Assembly (NCBI RefSeq): GCF_900112575.1
Contig: NZ_FOMH01000011.1
Location: 124,001-188,000 of the forward strand
DNA length: 64,000 nucleotides
Direction of reading: 5' to 3'
From: Flavobacterium phragmitis
Lineage (GTDB): Bacteria > Bacteroidota > Bacteroidia > Flavobacteriales > Flavobacteriaceae
The notes below the pieces were generated by a model. The model did not search any database. It had not been told where the DNA came from and saw only the letters and a program-made list of their open reading frames with translations. Shown one piece after another: positions 43,160 to 52,476 of this stretch. Position numbers and translations under genes: made by a program. Position 1 is the stretch's first letter, and the number at the start of each line of letters is the position of its first letter.

Positions 43160-44296
43160 TTACTTCAAGAGTTTTTTAACCTCTTCAATTGCAAATGACC
43201 AGTTTGCGTATTTTCTAAGCCAATCTCTTCTATCGTCATGATTAGAAGAAATATCTATTTTACAATTTACAGACATTACAGTATCGAAATTATTTAAATC
43301 TTCATCAAGCAAATAACATTTTTCTTTAATACCTGATGGAAAATTATCAAAATCATTAACCAATGCTCTACCTGGAGATGCCAATACATTATAAAGTTTG
43401 GAAGGAAAAAAATATTTTTGGTTAATACCTTTTGAATTTCTAAAACAAAAATTGCCATACGCTAAAAGCTGTTCTGACACAATTTTACATTCATCAGCAA
43501 AGCCAAAATATTTTATGGTACTAACTTTTGCCGCACATCCTTTGACATATTCTTCAAAAGGTCCTTTTCCATAAATATGTAAATCAAAATCTGGTGTATT
43601 TTTAACCCAATAATCAACTATATCTTTTATTCCATTGTATTCTTCAAGAGCTCCAGCAAAAACCAAAAATCTACTTTCATTTACTGCTTCAAAATTAATC
43701 TCACTTGACATAAGTTTTTTTGCCTGTGAGGTAAGTCCTCCTTGAAAAACAACACATTTTTCATTTTGAAAACCAAAATCAGATACGAAATCTTTTGTGA
43801 TAGGAACAAGAACATCAAAATCAGAAGCTATTTTCAATCCTAAGATTTCTAAATATCTATTCAAAAAGTTTGAACTCTTATCTTGATAGGAAACGTCTTG
43901 TATAAATAATACAATTTTGGTTTTAAAGATTAATTTTACTAAATATAAAAATAAAGATTCGAAAAGTGTAGTATTGTATTTAAAAATGATATTAGGTTTA
44001 AAATTCAATATCATCAAAAAATGTTTAAAATATATACTAATATCACGTAAAAAAACAATATTAAAATATCCTTGAAATTTGTATTTACCAATCCTTTCAG
44101 AAGGTTGTAAAAAACTCGAGAATGGCCAAGTTCTTTTAGGTTTATTTGCTGAAACTTTTACAATAGATTCAGGAAAGACTTTACTAATACTATCAATTAT
44201 TTCGACTTGTACTTGATTTGCTGCAGGAGAATTAGCGTCATTAGAACTAAATTCAATATTAAAACAGCCAATAAAAATAATCTTATTGTAATTCAT
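43160..44296 (-). CDS. GT4-like glycosyltransferase
   Basis: A 378-residue GT-B transferase. 'IIFIGCFNIEFSSNDANSPA' opens the acceptor domain; 'DVLVPITKDFVSDFGF' ends it. The second domain starts 'FLVFAGALEEYNGIKDIVDY' and carries 'FDLHIYGKGPFEEYV' and 'FPSKLYNVLASPGRALV', the donor-binding segment with lysine in place of glutamate. It sits seven bases before the polymerase. Specificity is unknown. Confidence 0.83.
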   Translation of the reverse strand: MNYNKIIFIGCFNIEFSSNDANSPAANQVQVEIIDSISKVFPESIVKVSANKPKRTWPFSSFLQPSERIGKYKFQGYFNIVFLRDISIYFKHFLMILNFKPNIIFKYNTTLFESLFLYLVKLIFKTKIVLFIQDVSYQDKSSNFLNRYLEILGLKIASDFDVLVPITKDFVSDFGFQNEKCVVFQGGLTSQAKKLMSSEINFEAVNESRFLVFAGALEEYNGIKDIVDYWVKNTPDFDLHIYGKGPFEEYVKGCAAKVSTIKYFGFADECKIVSEQLLAYGNFCFRNSKGINQKYFFPSKLYNVLASPGRALVNDFDNFPSGIKEKCYLLDEDLNNFDTVMSVNCKIDISSNHDDRRDWLRKYANWSFAIEEVKKLLK

Positions 44297-44331
44297 TTAT
44301 AAAATAATTCTGCTAAATTTAAATTATATTT

Positions 44332-45411
44332 TTACAATTGTTTTCCCCGTATTTTTTGTATATAAACCCATAAAAAGGTATCTAACAATAAATCGCGAAT
44401 TTTAAGTTTAGCATTCTCAGTAAGCTTGTAAATAGGGAATACCCCTTTAAAATATAATTTGCCTAATTTGTACCAATAATTTTTTAAAAGAATTTCAATA
44501 TCTTCAGTATTACGAAGTTCAATTTTTCTATTTCCTTTTTTGATATCTTCAATTAAATTCACAACTTGTTGAGGATGTTTACCTTTATACTTTTCTAGCC
44601 AGCTAATCCACTTGTAAATATTGTGCACTCGATAAGGTTTTCCTAATTTCATATAACATTCCTCAGCCCAGCTTGATTCCGGACGTAGCCCTTTACAATG
44701 TGGCGCATTAGAATAATATTCAGCTTTGTTTCTAACCTGATGCGGAAATAGATATTCGTAGTGGTACATAAACACTCCAAGTTTCATCATTTCTTGAGCT
44801 TTAACAGAATGTATATTTAATAAATTAACACCTTCTTTATTATTAACGGTTGGAGGTCGATGTGTTACATACTTATATCCTTCACCCCAAGCAAAAAGTC
44901 TATGAAAATCTTGATCTCCAAGTTTTAAAAGAATACCATCAACATTATAATTAAGTCCACCCCAAAAAGTCTTCGTTCTAAAAGAGACTTCAGTTACTGT
45001 AGGATTCTTAACAAGAAAATCTATAACCTTATCCATATCTTCTGCTCTGTAGAATTCGTCTGAATCTATTTGCCACAAATAATTCCCTGTTGCTCTATTT
45101 GCATAAGCTTGAGACATTTCAGATTTTTCATTCCAAAATCCATCTTCATTTCCAAGACTTTCAGCTGTAATAATTAATAGCTTGTTGTCAGGGTCTTCTT
45201 TTCTTTTAAATTCATGTAAAGCTTCTAAGGTACCGTCAAGTGAATGTCCTTTTTCTGTCGCAACTTTTGACGCTGAAGGGCATGCGCCTTCGACAACTAT
45301 TATCTCATGTGCAAAAGGATATAATGAACGTAAATTGTACGATATAAATGGTTCTCCATTTAAAACGATCATTCCGAATGTAATTCTAGGCTTGTTATTT
45401 ATATCTTTCAT
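44332..45411 (-). CDS. GT2-like glycosyltransferase
   Basis: A 359-residue GT-A protein. 'ITFGMIVLNGEPFISYNL' and 'AHEIIVVEGACPSAS' form the nucleotide fold, 'LWQIDSDEFYRAEDMDKV' is the metal-binding DSDE site, and 'GDQDFHRLFAWGEGYKY' is probably the acceptor side. This variant, with an insertion after the second strand ('GHSLDGTLEALHEF'), is found in many surface-glycan loci. The basic C-terminus may dock to the membrane. Specificity is unknown. Confidence 0.85.
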   Translation of the reverse strand: MKDINNKPRITFGMIVLNGEPFISYNLRSLYPFAHEIIVVEGACPSASKVATEKGHSLDGTLEALHEFKRKEDPDNKLLIITAESLGNEDGFWNEKSEMSQAYANRATGNYLWQIDSDEFYRAEDMDKVIDFLVKNPTVTEVSFRTKTFWGGLNYNVDGILLKLGDQDFHRLFAWGEGYKYVTHRPPTVNNKEGVNLLNIHSVKAQEMMKLGVFMYHYEYLFPHQVRNKAEYYSNAPHCKGLRPESSWAEECYMKLGKPYRVHNIYKWISWLEKYKGKHPQQVVNLIEDIKKGNRKIELRNTEDIEILLKNYWYKLGKLYFKGVFPIYKLTENAKLKIRDLLLDTFLWVYIQKIRGKQL

Positions 45412-45471
45412 ATTTTAATAAAACTATGATTAGATGTTTACTTTAAAAAAACTTTAATTTTTTATAAACTA

Positions 45472-46206
45472 TTATTCTCTATCATGAAAAGAGTTTTCAA
45501 TTTTTTGAACTACAACTTTGTTTGATAAAACTTCACAATTTGATAATGTTGCTCTATATCCAATAACACTTGAATTATTTATTATGACACCTTTCAATAT
45601 AGCAACATCTTTTGATATCCAGCAATCATCTCCAATGTGCACAGCTTTTGTTCTAGGCTTTTCAAATTCATAGCCAAAAATTGGGAAAAAATTATCCGTT
45701 AACTCTCTTCTTTTGGCATCATTATAAATATTGTGCGTATTAGTATCCCAGATTGAACATTTATAAGAAATCTGATTGTAGCTTCCAATAAATATGTTCT
45801 CGTCACATCTAATTTCTGTTTCCTCATTAATATTGTTACGATCTCTTATTTCTAATTTCCCATTAAATCTTAACCAGATTTTAGAACGGATACGATTATA
45901 GTTACCTAGATTAAAATCTCCATCAATGTTAAAGTCTAATTTCGAATTCATGTACCCATTATCAATGATATTATTGTTTCCAATCGTTACATTACCATTA
46001 ACGTATAAATGAGTATTCTTGATAATTGTATTTTCTCCAATACTTAAACTAGAACCTTTTGTCACAAATATTTTTGAGTTACTAATTTTAACACCTTTTG
46101 CAATATGAAAATTTGAATTTTTATTAATTCTGACCAAAGACCAATGAAATAAATATTTGAACTGGATTTGGAAAATATTCTTAAACATTGCTATTAATCT
46201 TGACAT
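45472..46206 (-). CDS. Hexapeptide-repeat acyltransferase-like protein
   Basis: A 244-residue protein that is almost entirely left-handed beta helix ('LSIGENTIIKNTHLYVNG', 'VTIGNNNIIDNGYMN', 'FIGSYNQISYKCSIWDTN'), with an N-terminal basic stretch and a C-terminal coil typical of WcaF/CatB-like O-acetyltransferases ('HIGDDCWISKDVAILKGV'). The histidine in 'WDTNTHNIYNDAKRRE' could be the catalytic base. It shares one base with wzx (TAATG). It probably O-acetylates a sugar, but the substrate is unknown. Confidence 0.8.
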   Translation of the reverse strand: MSRLIAMFKNIFQIQFKYLFHWSLVRINKNSNFHIAKGVKISNSKIFVTKGSSLSIGENTIIKNTHLYVNGNVTIGNNNIIDNGYMNSKLDFNIDGDFNLGNYNRIRSKIWLRFNGKLEIRDRNNINEETEIRCDENIFIGSYNQISYKCSIWDTNTHNIYNDAKRRELTDNFFPIFGYEFEKPRTKAVHIGDDCWISKDVAILKGVIINNSSVIGYRATLSNCEVLSNKVVVQKIENSFHDRE

Positions 46207-47732
46207 TATACAATAATTTTAGATTTTAACTTTATTACCAAGTTTTTTAAAAAATGTCTTTCTTCTTGACTAAGTGAAAAATAATAAATTGAAAAAAAAG
46301 AAGTACTTGTAGATAAAAATAAGGTAATAATAAACCTAAAATTAGATTGAAATAAAGTAACAAATATAAAATCAATCGAGATAACCAAAGTTAAATATGG
46401 GAAGACTTTGAGAATAACACTCTCCCAATATATTCTTATTGAAATGCCTAACTGAAATTTTAAAATAAATAATCTAGCTATTCCTCCTATAATTTCAAAA
46501 AATATATACATATAGAATACGGCATCTAAATTGAATCCCATTTTTAACAAAAGATATCCTGCAGGAAGAATTGCTAATTTAAAGAAACCAACTAAAAGCA
46601 TATAATTCTTAATATTTCCTGATGCATGCATTGCGCTATCTATACCTGATGTAAGCTGATTTATCATTAGCGCAATTAAAACATATATGCATATCTCTTC
46701 CGTATAATTCGGCACATCTACTAACCATAATCCTAAAATTCTTTTTATTTCAAATATTACGGGTATGGCGATTATTGAAAGGAGAAAAAATCCAAATTTT
46801 GATGATGCCATTACCAATGAAATCATTCTTTCTCTATTTGCTGCTCCTTCACTTTTAACAATCTGAGGATTTATAGCCTGAAACATCATTGTACTTAATA
46901 TATTGATTTGTGATGTTACCTGAATTGATATTGCATAAGCTGCATTAATCAAAACTCCGAAAAAAACGTTAAAAAGTATAATTAGTCCTTCTGTCCTACC
47001 TAAATAGCTTAAAACTCCAACTAAATTCCAAGATGCAAAATAGGTAAGTTCTTTAATTGTTTCTTTATCATATTCTTCTTTTAAATTTACAGTCGCTTCT
47101 TGATACTTTCTCTTTATATATATGACTTTAACCAACATAATGATAAAGGTTATAATTAAAAGAGAAAAACCATAAAACAAAAGCTTATTATTATCTAGGT
47201 AAACTATAAGTAGGGCAGCCAATAATTTAAAAATACTTTCTAATACATTTATTATTGACAAGAATAACATATTCTCATTTGCATTCAAAATAGCATCATA
47301 AGGAACAGAAATAATTGTTATAAAAGTAGTAATTACAACAAAATGAAATAATATTGTAGCATCGTGAATCTTTTCACCGGGAATTTTCAAATTATTACTT
47401 AAGAAATAAATACCCACTGTTTCCAGCAACAACAAAACAATAAGAGAAATCCCTAGATGGAGAATAAAACTATTTGCGAATATTTTTTTTACTCGTTCTA
47501 AAGAATCTGTTCCTTTATTAAAGGAAATAAATCTCTGAGTTGCAGCAGCCATTGTTGAATTCAAAAAAGAAAGCATAACTACTAAACCTCCAATCAAATT
47601 TAACAATCCAAAATCATTAGCTCCCAGGACATTTAGTACTATCCTAGTAGAAAAAAGAGAAATAAATATTGTTAGAGCTGCTTTAGAATACAATAAAAAT
47701 GTATTAAAAATAACTCTATTAGCTCCTTCCAT
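46206..47732 (-). CDS. wzx: Wzx-like oligosaccharide flippase
   Basis: A 508-residue polytopic membrane protein with about fourteen hydrophobic segments, of the MOP superfamily. 'FSTRIVLNVLGANDFGLLNL' and 'MAAATQRFISFNKG' near the N-terminus match Wzx-like flippases of Bacteroidota. It would turn undecaprenyl-linked repeat units over the inner membrane for Wzy. A 120-base upstream gap contains a duplicated 13-bp unit. Confidence 0.93.
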   Translation of the reverse strand: MEGANRVIFNTFLLYSKAALTIFISLFSTRIVLNVLGANDFGLLNLIGGLVVMLSFLNSTMAAATQRFISFNKGTDSLERVKKIFANSFILHLGISLIVLLLLETVGIYFLSNNLKIPGEKIHDATILFHFVVITTFITIISVPYDAILNANENMLFLSIINVLESIFKLLAALLIVYLDNNKLLFYGFSLLIITFIIMLVKVIYIKRKYQEATVNLKEEYDKETIKELTYFASWNLVGVLSYLGRTEGLIILFNVFFGVLINAAYAISIQVTSQINILSTMMFQAINPQIVKSEGAANRERMISLVMASSKFGFFLLSIIAIPVIFEIKRILGLWLVDVPNYTEEICIYVLIALMINQLTSGIDSAMHASGNIKNYMLLVGFFKLAILPAGYLLLKMGFNLDAVFYMYIFFEIIGGIARLFILKFQLGISIRIYWESVILKVFPYLTLVISIDFIFVTLFQSNFRFIITLFLSTSTSFFSIYYFSLSQEERHFLKNLVIKLKSKIIV

Positions 47733-47825
47733 TCCTAATTATACACATTATAAATCACTCATAAAAAATCAAGACACGAATTATAGACTTGTAGTATTAG
47801 GCTCTAAAAAAACTCACTCTAAAAA

Positions 47826-47851
47826 TAGTCTTAAAAAATAGTCTTAAAAAA
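47826..47851. repeat. 13-bp tandem direct repeat, two copies
   Basis: Two exact copies of TAGTCTTAAAAAA at 47826-47838 and 47839-47851, directly after the wzz stop and in the widest gap of this half of the operon. On the transcript the units read UUUUUUAAGACUA, so two U runs follow the gene. It may be a replication-slippage product or a weak pausing site. Confidence 0.7.
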
Positions 47852-47852
47852 A

Positions 47853-48923
47853 TTAAACTTCTTTAAAAAGATTCTTAAAACTTAAAAATAAAACAACTAA
47901 AAAAACAAATAAGAAACCACCTGTAACTATTCCTTTAAGTTTGCCAAATTTTTCTACTTTCAATGGTAATATTGGGCGATCAATCACTTGAATTAATGGT
48001 GTTTCTTTTCGTAAAGTAACTTTAGCTAATTCAGATTGTTTAACTAGCTCGGTCAAGATAGCCGTATTAGCTTGTACATCTACTTGCCTCCTCGCTGAAG
48101 GTGTTCGTCTAACATTTAGCGCAGGATTTAAATTAAAAGTATTATCATTTGCAACTGCAACACCAGTAATTGCAGAATTCAGTTCTCCTCTAACGGAGTC
48201 AACTTGGTGTTCCAAAATAGCCATGTTCATTCTAGCTTTTTTACTTTTAGTTTCAACATAAAAGTTTCCAACTTGCTCCGCCAAAGCTTCACAAAAAAGC
48301 TTAGAGAAAGATTCATTGGTAGAAGAAACATCAATACTTGTAATACTAACTTTTTTATCCTTTTGTCCAACAGTTAAAGCTCCTTTGGATAACTTTAAAT
48401 AAATTATCCCAATAATACTATCCTGTTCTCTAGTAAATTTTTTTCTGTCGGATCCAGGTAAAAAAGTTATAGTTCGAAATTTCGGATTATCCTTCCACTT
48501 ATCTCTCCATTTATTATTTTGGATGTACATTTCTGCTAGTGAAATTGTTTTTCCATCTACATTATTAACAGGCCTCAATAAACTTGCTTCTACCATGCTA
48601 CGAGATTTAAATAATTCTGCCAAATTAGATTCGGTAAACATCCCTCCTCCACTTCCTCCTAGATCAAAACCGAAAGAACTTGCTAACCCTAAAGCTCCAC
48701 CTATACCCCCACCGGCTTTTTCATCTTCCATAGCAAATGACAAACTTGCGGTATAAATTGGTTTATCCATTATAGAATATGTCAAGCCTAAAACGGCTCC
48801 TATAAATCCACTAAAAAAAAGTACTTTCCAAAAAGAAAAAATATAAGAAAACCAACATTTAATTTTTTCAATTATTTCTTTTAAAGATATCTCTTCATTA
48901 TTTAGAGTCAAACGATTTTCCAT
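47853..48923 (-). CDS. wzz: Wzz-like chain-length determinant
   Basis: A 356-residue inner-membrane protein with two membrane helices (about 35-55 and 330-350) around a periplasmic domain. 'FWKVLFFSGFIGAVLGLTYS' is the first helix, and 'KETPLIQVIDRPILPLKVEK' precedes the second, as in Wzz/PCP-1 proteins; there is no cytoplasmic kinase domain. A glycine-rich insert ('GGGIGGALGLASSFGFDLGG') after residue 70 is common in Bacteroidota members. It is the second co-polymerase of the locus, the other being Wzc. Confidence 0.92.
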   Translation of the reverse strand: MENRLTLNNEEISLKEIIEKIKCWFSYIFSFWKVLFFSGFIGAVLGLTYSIMDKPIYTASLSFAMEDEKAGGGIGGALGLASSFGFDLGGSGGGMFTESNLAELFKSRSMVEASLLRPVNNVDGKTISLAEMYIQNNKWRDKWKDNPKFRTITFLPGSDRKKFTREQDSIIGIIYLKLSKGALTVGQKDKKVSITSIDVSSTNESFSKLFCEALAEQVGNFYVETKSKKARMNMAILEHQVDSVRGELNSAITGVAVANDNTFNLNPALNVRRTPSARRQVDVQANTAILTELVKQSELAKVTLRKETPLIQVIDRPILPLKVEKFGKLKGIVTGGFLFVFLVVLFLSFKNLFKEV

Positions 48924-48937
48924 TCTAAAATATTAAT

Positions 48938-51373
48938 TTATTTAAATGCAGTAACGATTAATAACGCTAGACTAGAAATCACACTTCCGATACCAACCCA
49001 TTCACCAGCAGTCATTTTCTTTCTTTCTGGTTTTTCTGGAACAACGATTTGTGAATCAGGTTCTACTTTTGGGTAAGATCTAAAAAACAAAAATGAAGTT
49101 GTTACATCTGCTTTCCCATTTGGATATATTATATATGCCTTTCTTTTCCAGCCTTTATTATCAACCCCACCTACTGCATTTAAATAATATTTAAATCCTT
49201 TACCATTTCTATATGGAATTTCTGAAGTCAACAAAACATTTCCAGTTACTTTAACCCCTTCGTTATAAACAGCTACTTCAATTTCATCTCCTGGAAACAG
49301 CGTAACATTAGAAAAATGATTTTTATCTTTCACTATTTTTTCCCAGTTTACAGGAATAGTCGCAAATTTTAAATCTTCCTTTAGTTTTTTTGCCAGTTTA
49401 CCTTTTAAAGTGTCATTCTTAGATATATTTAAATCTATCCTTTCTAATGTTTCTATTTGCTCTTCTTTAATTGGCCTTTTAATTTTCATACCATCCAAAT
49501 TAGCAATTGAAGTTAATCCCCCCGCTCTCATTACGACATTATATACAGTCTCTTTTTTGTTAGCTAAAACATATTTACCCGGATAACCGACTGCACCACT
49601 TACGGTAACCATCTGAGGTTTTTCATAAACAGCCATACGACGAATATTAATTACATCGAAAGGTTTTAAAACAAAATTTTTAATCTGTTCATTATTATCC
49701 GCTGTAATTTCAAGCTCAATTAATTCAATACGTTTTGGATCCGCATCATCAATAGCATCGGATTTAATCATTCTTGCAATTTCAACTCTTTTTGATGCAG
49801 AGCCGGTTAAACCTCCAACCTGCACAACTAAATCATTAAGTGTCAAATTTTCAAAATATTCGTACTCTCCAGGATTTTTTACTTCTCCATCAATAGTTAC
49901 GACATATTCTTCTCTAAAATCTAAAATTGAATAAACAGTAATGATATCCTCTCTTTTCAATTCTACATCGGCATTTAAATCACCTGATAAAGCTGCACCA
50001 AGATCAACATTAACAATTTCAGTAGTCAAATCTGTCTTTAAACGAATAATCCTTGCTCTTTTACTATAAGCATCTTCTTTTAATCCTTCCGCTCTTGTTA
50101 TAAGATCAGAAACTCGCATTCCTTCAGTAAATGAATAATAATCAGGTCTAAAAACTGCTCCCTCGATTTTAATACGATTTTCAAAACGATTTAAAATCTT
50201 AGTAATTCTAAACACATCACCTGACTGAGGCTGATAAGAATTATATTCACCTTCATTTATATCGTGAACTTTAAATTCTTTTCCAGTTTTTTGCACCACA
50301 TTTACTGATGCCGTATAAGCAAATTCATTAAATCCAGAAGCAAAATTTAATAAATCAGAGAATTTCTCTCCTTTTTTCATTTCAAAAATACCTGGACGTT
50401 TTACTTCTCCTTCAACAGTAACTCTTTGAGTATAGGCAGGAATTCTGATTACATCATTTTCTTTTAAGCCAACATTATCTGATTGGTCCCCTTTTACTAA
50501 AAACCTGTAGATATCAATATTTTTATATACTTTATTGTTTCTAATCAACTCTATATTTCTGTAACTACCATTTTTACCTGGTCCTCCTGCTAAGTGTAAT
50601 GCATTATAAACTGTTGCCAAAGATGAAATGGAATAATTACCTGGTTGTTTACCTCCAACAATTGTAATTTTAATTGTTCTTATTTGGCTTAAACTTACAC
50701 TTACCTGAGACTGGCCAGAACGAACTGTGCTGTATACCCTTGCAATTGCTGCTTTTATTTTTTGTGATGCTGCTTCAATTGACATTCCAGACACGGCTAT
50801 CTGCCCTACATAATCGATTGTAACTTTTCCTTCAACACTAACAGGTATACTTGCATTATATTCTTGAACTCCGTAGACACTCACTTGCAACTCATCTCCT
50901 GGTCCTAAAACATAATTCATTGGAGTAGCAAGTTTTAAATCTGGTTCAAAGTTTAGTGTTGGATTATCAAACAATTCAGAACCAAAAATTAAAGCATTTG
51001 CTGAATCTTTAACCTTTTCATTTTTAATCTTTTCTTGTTTCCTTCCAAATTCTGAATCAGTATCCGTTTTCTTTACCTTACTATCCTTTTCTTTACTTTC
51101 TTTAGAATTCTTCTTTTCGTATTCAGCCAATTTCACTTTTAGTTTATTAAACTCATTTTGACTCATTCCCTTAGAAATAGCCATAGATTCAACTTGGTCA
51201 AGCGTAGCATTATTACTTTTTAATTGTGCACTAATTTTAGCTAAATCATCATCCGACAAATAATCTACCTTAATAGTACTTAAATCTTTTGACTTAAGAA
51301 TATCTTGTGCATTTGTATTAAAAGAAATGAATAACGTTAAAAATAAGGTAAGAACGTGTATTATTTTTTTCAT
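48938..51373 (-). CDS. Multi-SLBB Wza-type polysaccharide export protein
   Basis: An 811-residue exported protein. A signal peptide ('HVLTLFLTLFISFNTNAQ') leads to a charged spacer, then the poly-export domain ('YVLGPGDELQVSVYGVQEYN') and about six SLBB repeats, each ending in a 'GG'-type turn (for example 'ITIVGGKQPGNYSISSL', 'VTVEGEVKRPGIFEMKKG', 'VTIDGEVKNPGEYEYF', 'VTVSGAVGYPGKYVL'). A single helix near the C-terminus could cross the outer membrane. It is about three times the size of the Wza lipoprotein in operon 1, and the two may serve different export channels. Confidence 0.93.
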   Translation of the reverse strand: MKKIIHVLTLFLTLFISFNTNAQDILKSKDLSTIKVDYLSDDDLAKISAQLKSNNATLDQVESMAISKGMSQNEFNKLKVKLAEYEKKNSKESKEKDSKVKKTDTDSEFGRKQEKIKNEKVKDSANALIFGSELFDNPTLNFEPDLKLATPMNYVLGPGDELQVSVYGVQEYNASIPVSVEGKVTIDYVGQIAVSGMSIEAASQKIKAAIARVYSTVRSGQSQVSVSLSQIRTIKITIVGGKQPGNYSISSLATVYNALHLAGGPGKNGSYRNIELIRNNKVYKNIDIYRFLVKGDQSDNVGLKENDVIRIPAYTQRVTVEGEVKRPGIFEMKKGEKFSDLLNFASGFNEFAYTASVNVVQKTGKEFKVHDINEGEYNSYQPQSGDVFRITKILNRFENRIKIEGAVFRPDYYSFTEGMRVSDLITRAEGLKEDAYSKRARIIRLKTDLTTEIVNVDLGAALSGDLNADVELKREDIITVYSILDFREEYVVTIDGEVKNPGEYEYFENLTLNDLVVQVGGLTGSASKRVEIARMIKSDAIDDADPKRIELIELEITADNNEQIKNFVLKPFDVINIRRMAVYEKPQMVTVSGAVGYPGKYVLANKKETVYNVVMRAGGLTSIANLDGMKIKRPIKEEQIETLERIDLNISKNDTLKGKLAKKLKEDLKFATIPVNWEKIVKDKNHFSNVTLFPGDEIEVAVYNEGVKVTGNVLLTSEIPYRNGKGFKYYLNAVGGVDNKGWKRKAYIIYPNGKADVTTSFLFFRSYPKVEPDSQIVVPEKPERKKMTAGEWVGIGSVISSLALLIVTAFK

Positions 51374-51417
51374 GTTAATTTTATTTTAATCTTGAAGAAA
51401 GTATAAGTAAATATTGT

Positions 51418-52464
51418 TTAAGAGTATTGTTTTTTATAGTAGTCTTTATAAGATCCAGAAGTGACATTTTCAAGCCATTCTTGATTATTTAAATACCAGT
51501 TTATAGTTTTCTCCAATCCTTCTTCGAAGGTAACTGAAGGTTTCCAACCTAACTCTTTGTTAATTTTTGAAGCATCAATGGCATAACGTAAATCATGACC
51601 TGGCCTATCTTTTACATAAGTAATTAATTTTTCCGAAGTGCTTTTTTCTCTGCCTAGTTTTTCATCCAATATGCTGCATAACAATTTAACTAAGTCGATA
51701 TTTTTCCATTCGTTAAATCCACCAATATTATAAGTTTCATGATTTTTTCCTTCATGAAAAACTAAATCTATAGCAATAGCATGGTCTTCCACAAAAAGCC
51801 AGTCTCTTGTATAATTTCCATCTCCATAGACAGGCAGTGGTTTATTATTTATAATATTATTTATGAAAAGCGGAATTAATTTCTCTGGGAAATGATAGGA
51901 GCCATAATTGTTTGAACAATTAGTCAGTACGTAAGGCAATCCATAAGTCTCGCCATAAGCTCTGACAAAGTGATCAGAACTTGCTTTAGATGCTGAATAT
52001 GGAGAATTTGGATTATATGAAGTTGTCTCTGTAAATAAACCATCAGCTCCTAATGAACCATAGACTTCATCGGTGCTAATATGATAAAATCTTTTTCCTT
52101 CAAAATTGTCTTTCCATTGATTTTTAGCGACATTCAATAAATTCATTGTTCCAATGACATTTGTCATTACAAATGCTAACGGATTTTCAATAGAACGATC
52201 GACATGTGATTCTGCTGCTAAATGTATCACCCCATCAAAATTATGGGTTGAAAAAAGTTCATTAATAAAAGATTCATTTACTATATCCCCCTTAATAAAT
52301 GTGTAGTTTGGTTGATTTTCAATATCTTTTATATTCTCCAAATTACCTGCATAGGTTAATGCATCCAGATTAAATATTTTATACTCTGGATATTTATTCA
52401 CAAAGCGTCTTACTACATGCGATCCAATAAAACCAGCACCACCAGTAATAAGTATTTTTTTCAT
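51418..52464 (-). CDS. rfbB: RmlB: dTDP-glucose 4,6-dehydratase
   Basis: A 348-residue short-chain dehydratase making dTDP-4-keto-6-deoxyglucose. I choose the ATG at 52462-52464 ('MKKILITGGAGFIGSHVV') over a TTG four codons upstream. Catalytic residues are in 'HISTDEVYGSLG' (Asp-Glu pair) and 'PYSASKASSDHFV' (Y-x3-K). 'NCSNNYGSYHFPEKLIPLF' is a family signature. It feeds both RmlC/RmlD and probably the VioA-like aminotransferase. It stands 31 kb from the other rml genes. Confidence 0.98.
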   Translation of the reverse strand: MKKILITGGAGFIGSHVVRRFVNKYPEYKIFNLDALTYAGNLENIKDIENQPNYTFIKGDIVNESFINELFSTHNFDGVIHLAAESHVDRSIENPLAFVMTNVIGTMNLLNVAKNQWKDNFEGKRFYHISTDEVYGSLGADGLFTETTSYNPNSPYSASKASSDHFVRAYGETYGLPYVLTNCSNNYGSYHFPEKLIPLFINNIINNKPLPVYGDGNYTRDWLFVEDHAIAIDLVFHEGKNHETYNIGGFNEWKNIDLVKLLCSILDEKLGREKSTSEKLITYVKDRPGHDLRYAIDASKINKELGWKPSVTFEEGLEKTINWYLNNQEWLENVTSGSYKDYYKKQYS

Positions 52465-52476
52465 TTTAAATTTCAA

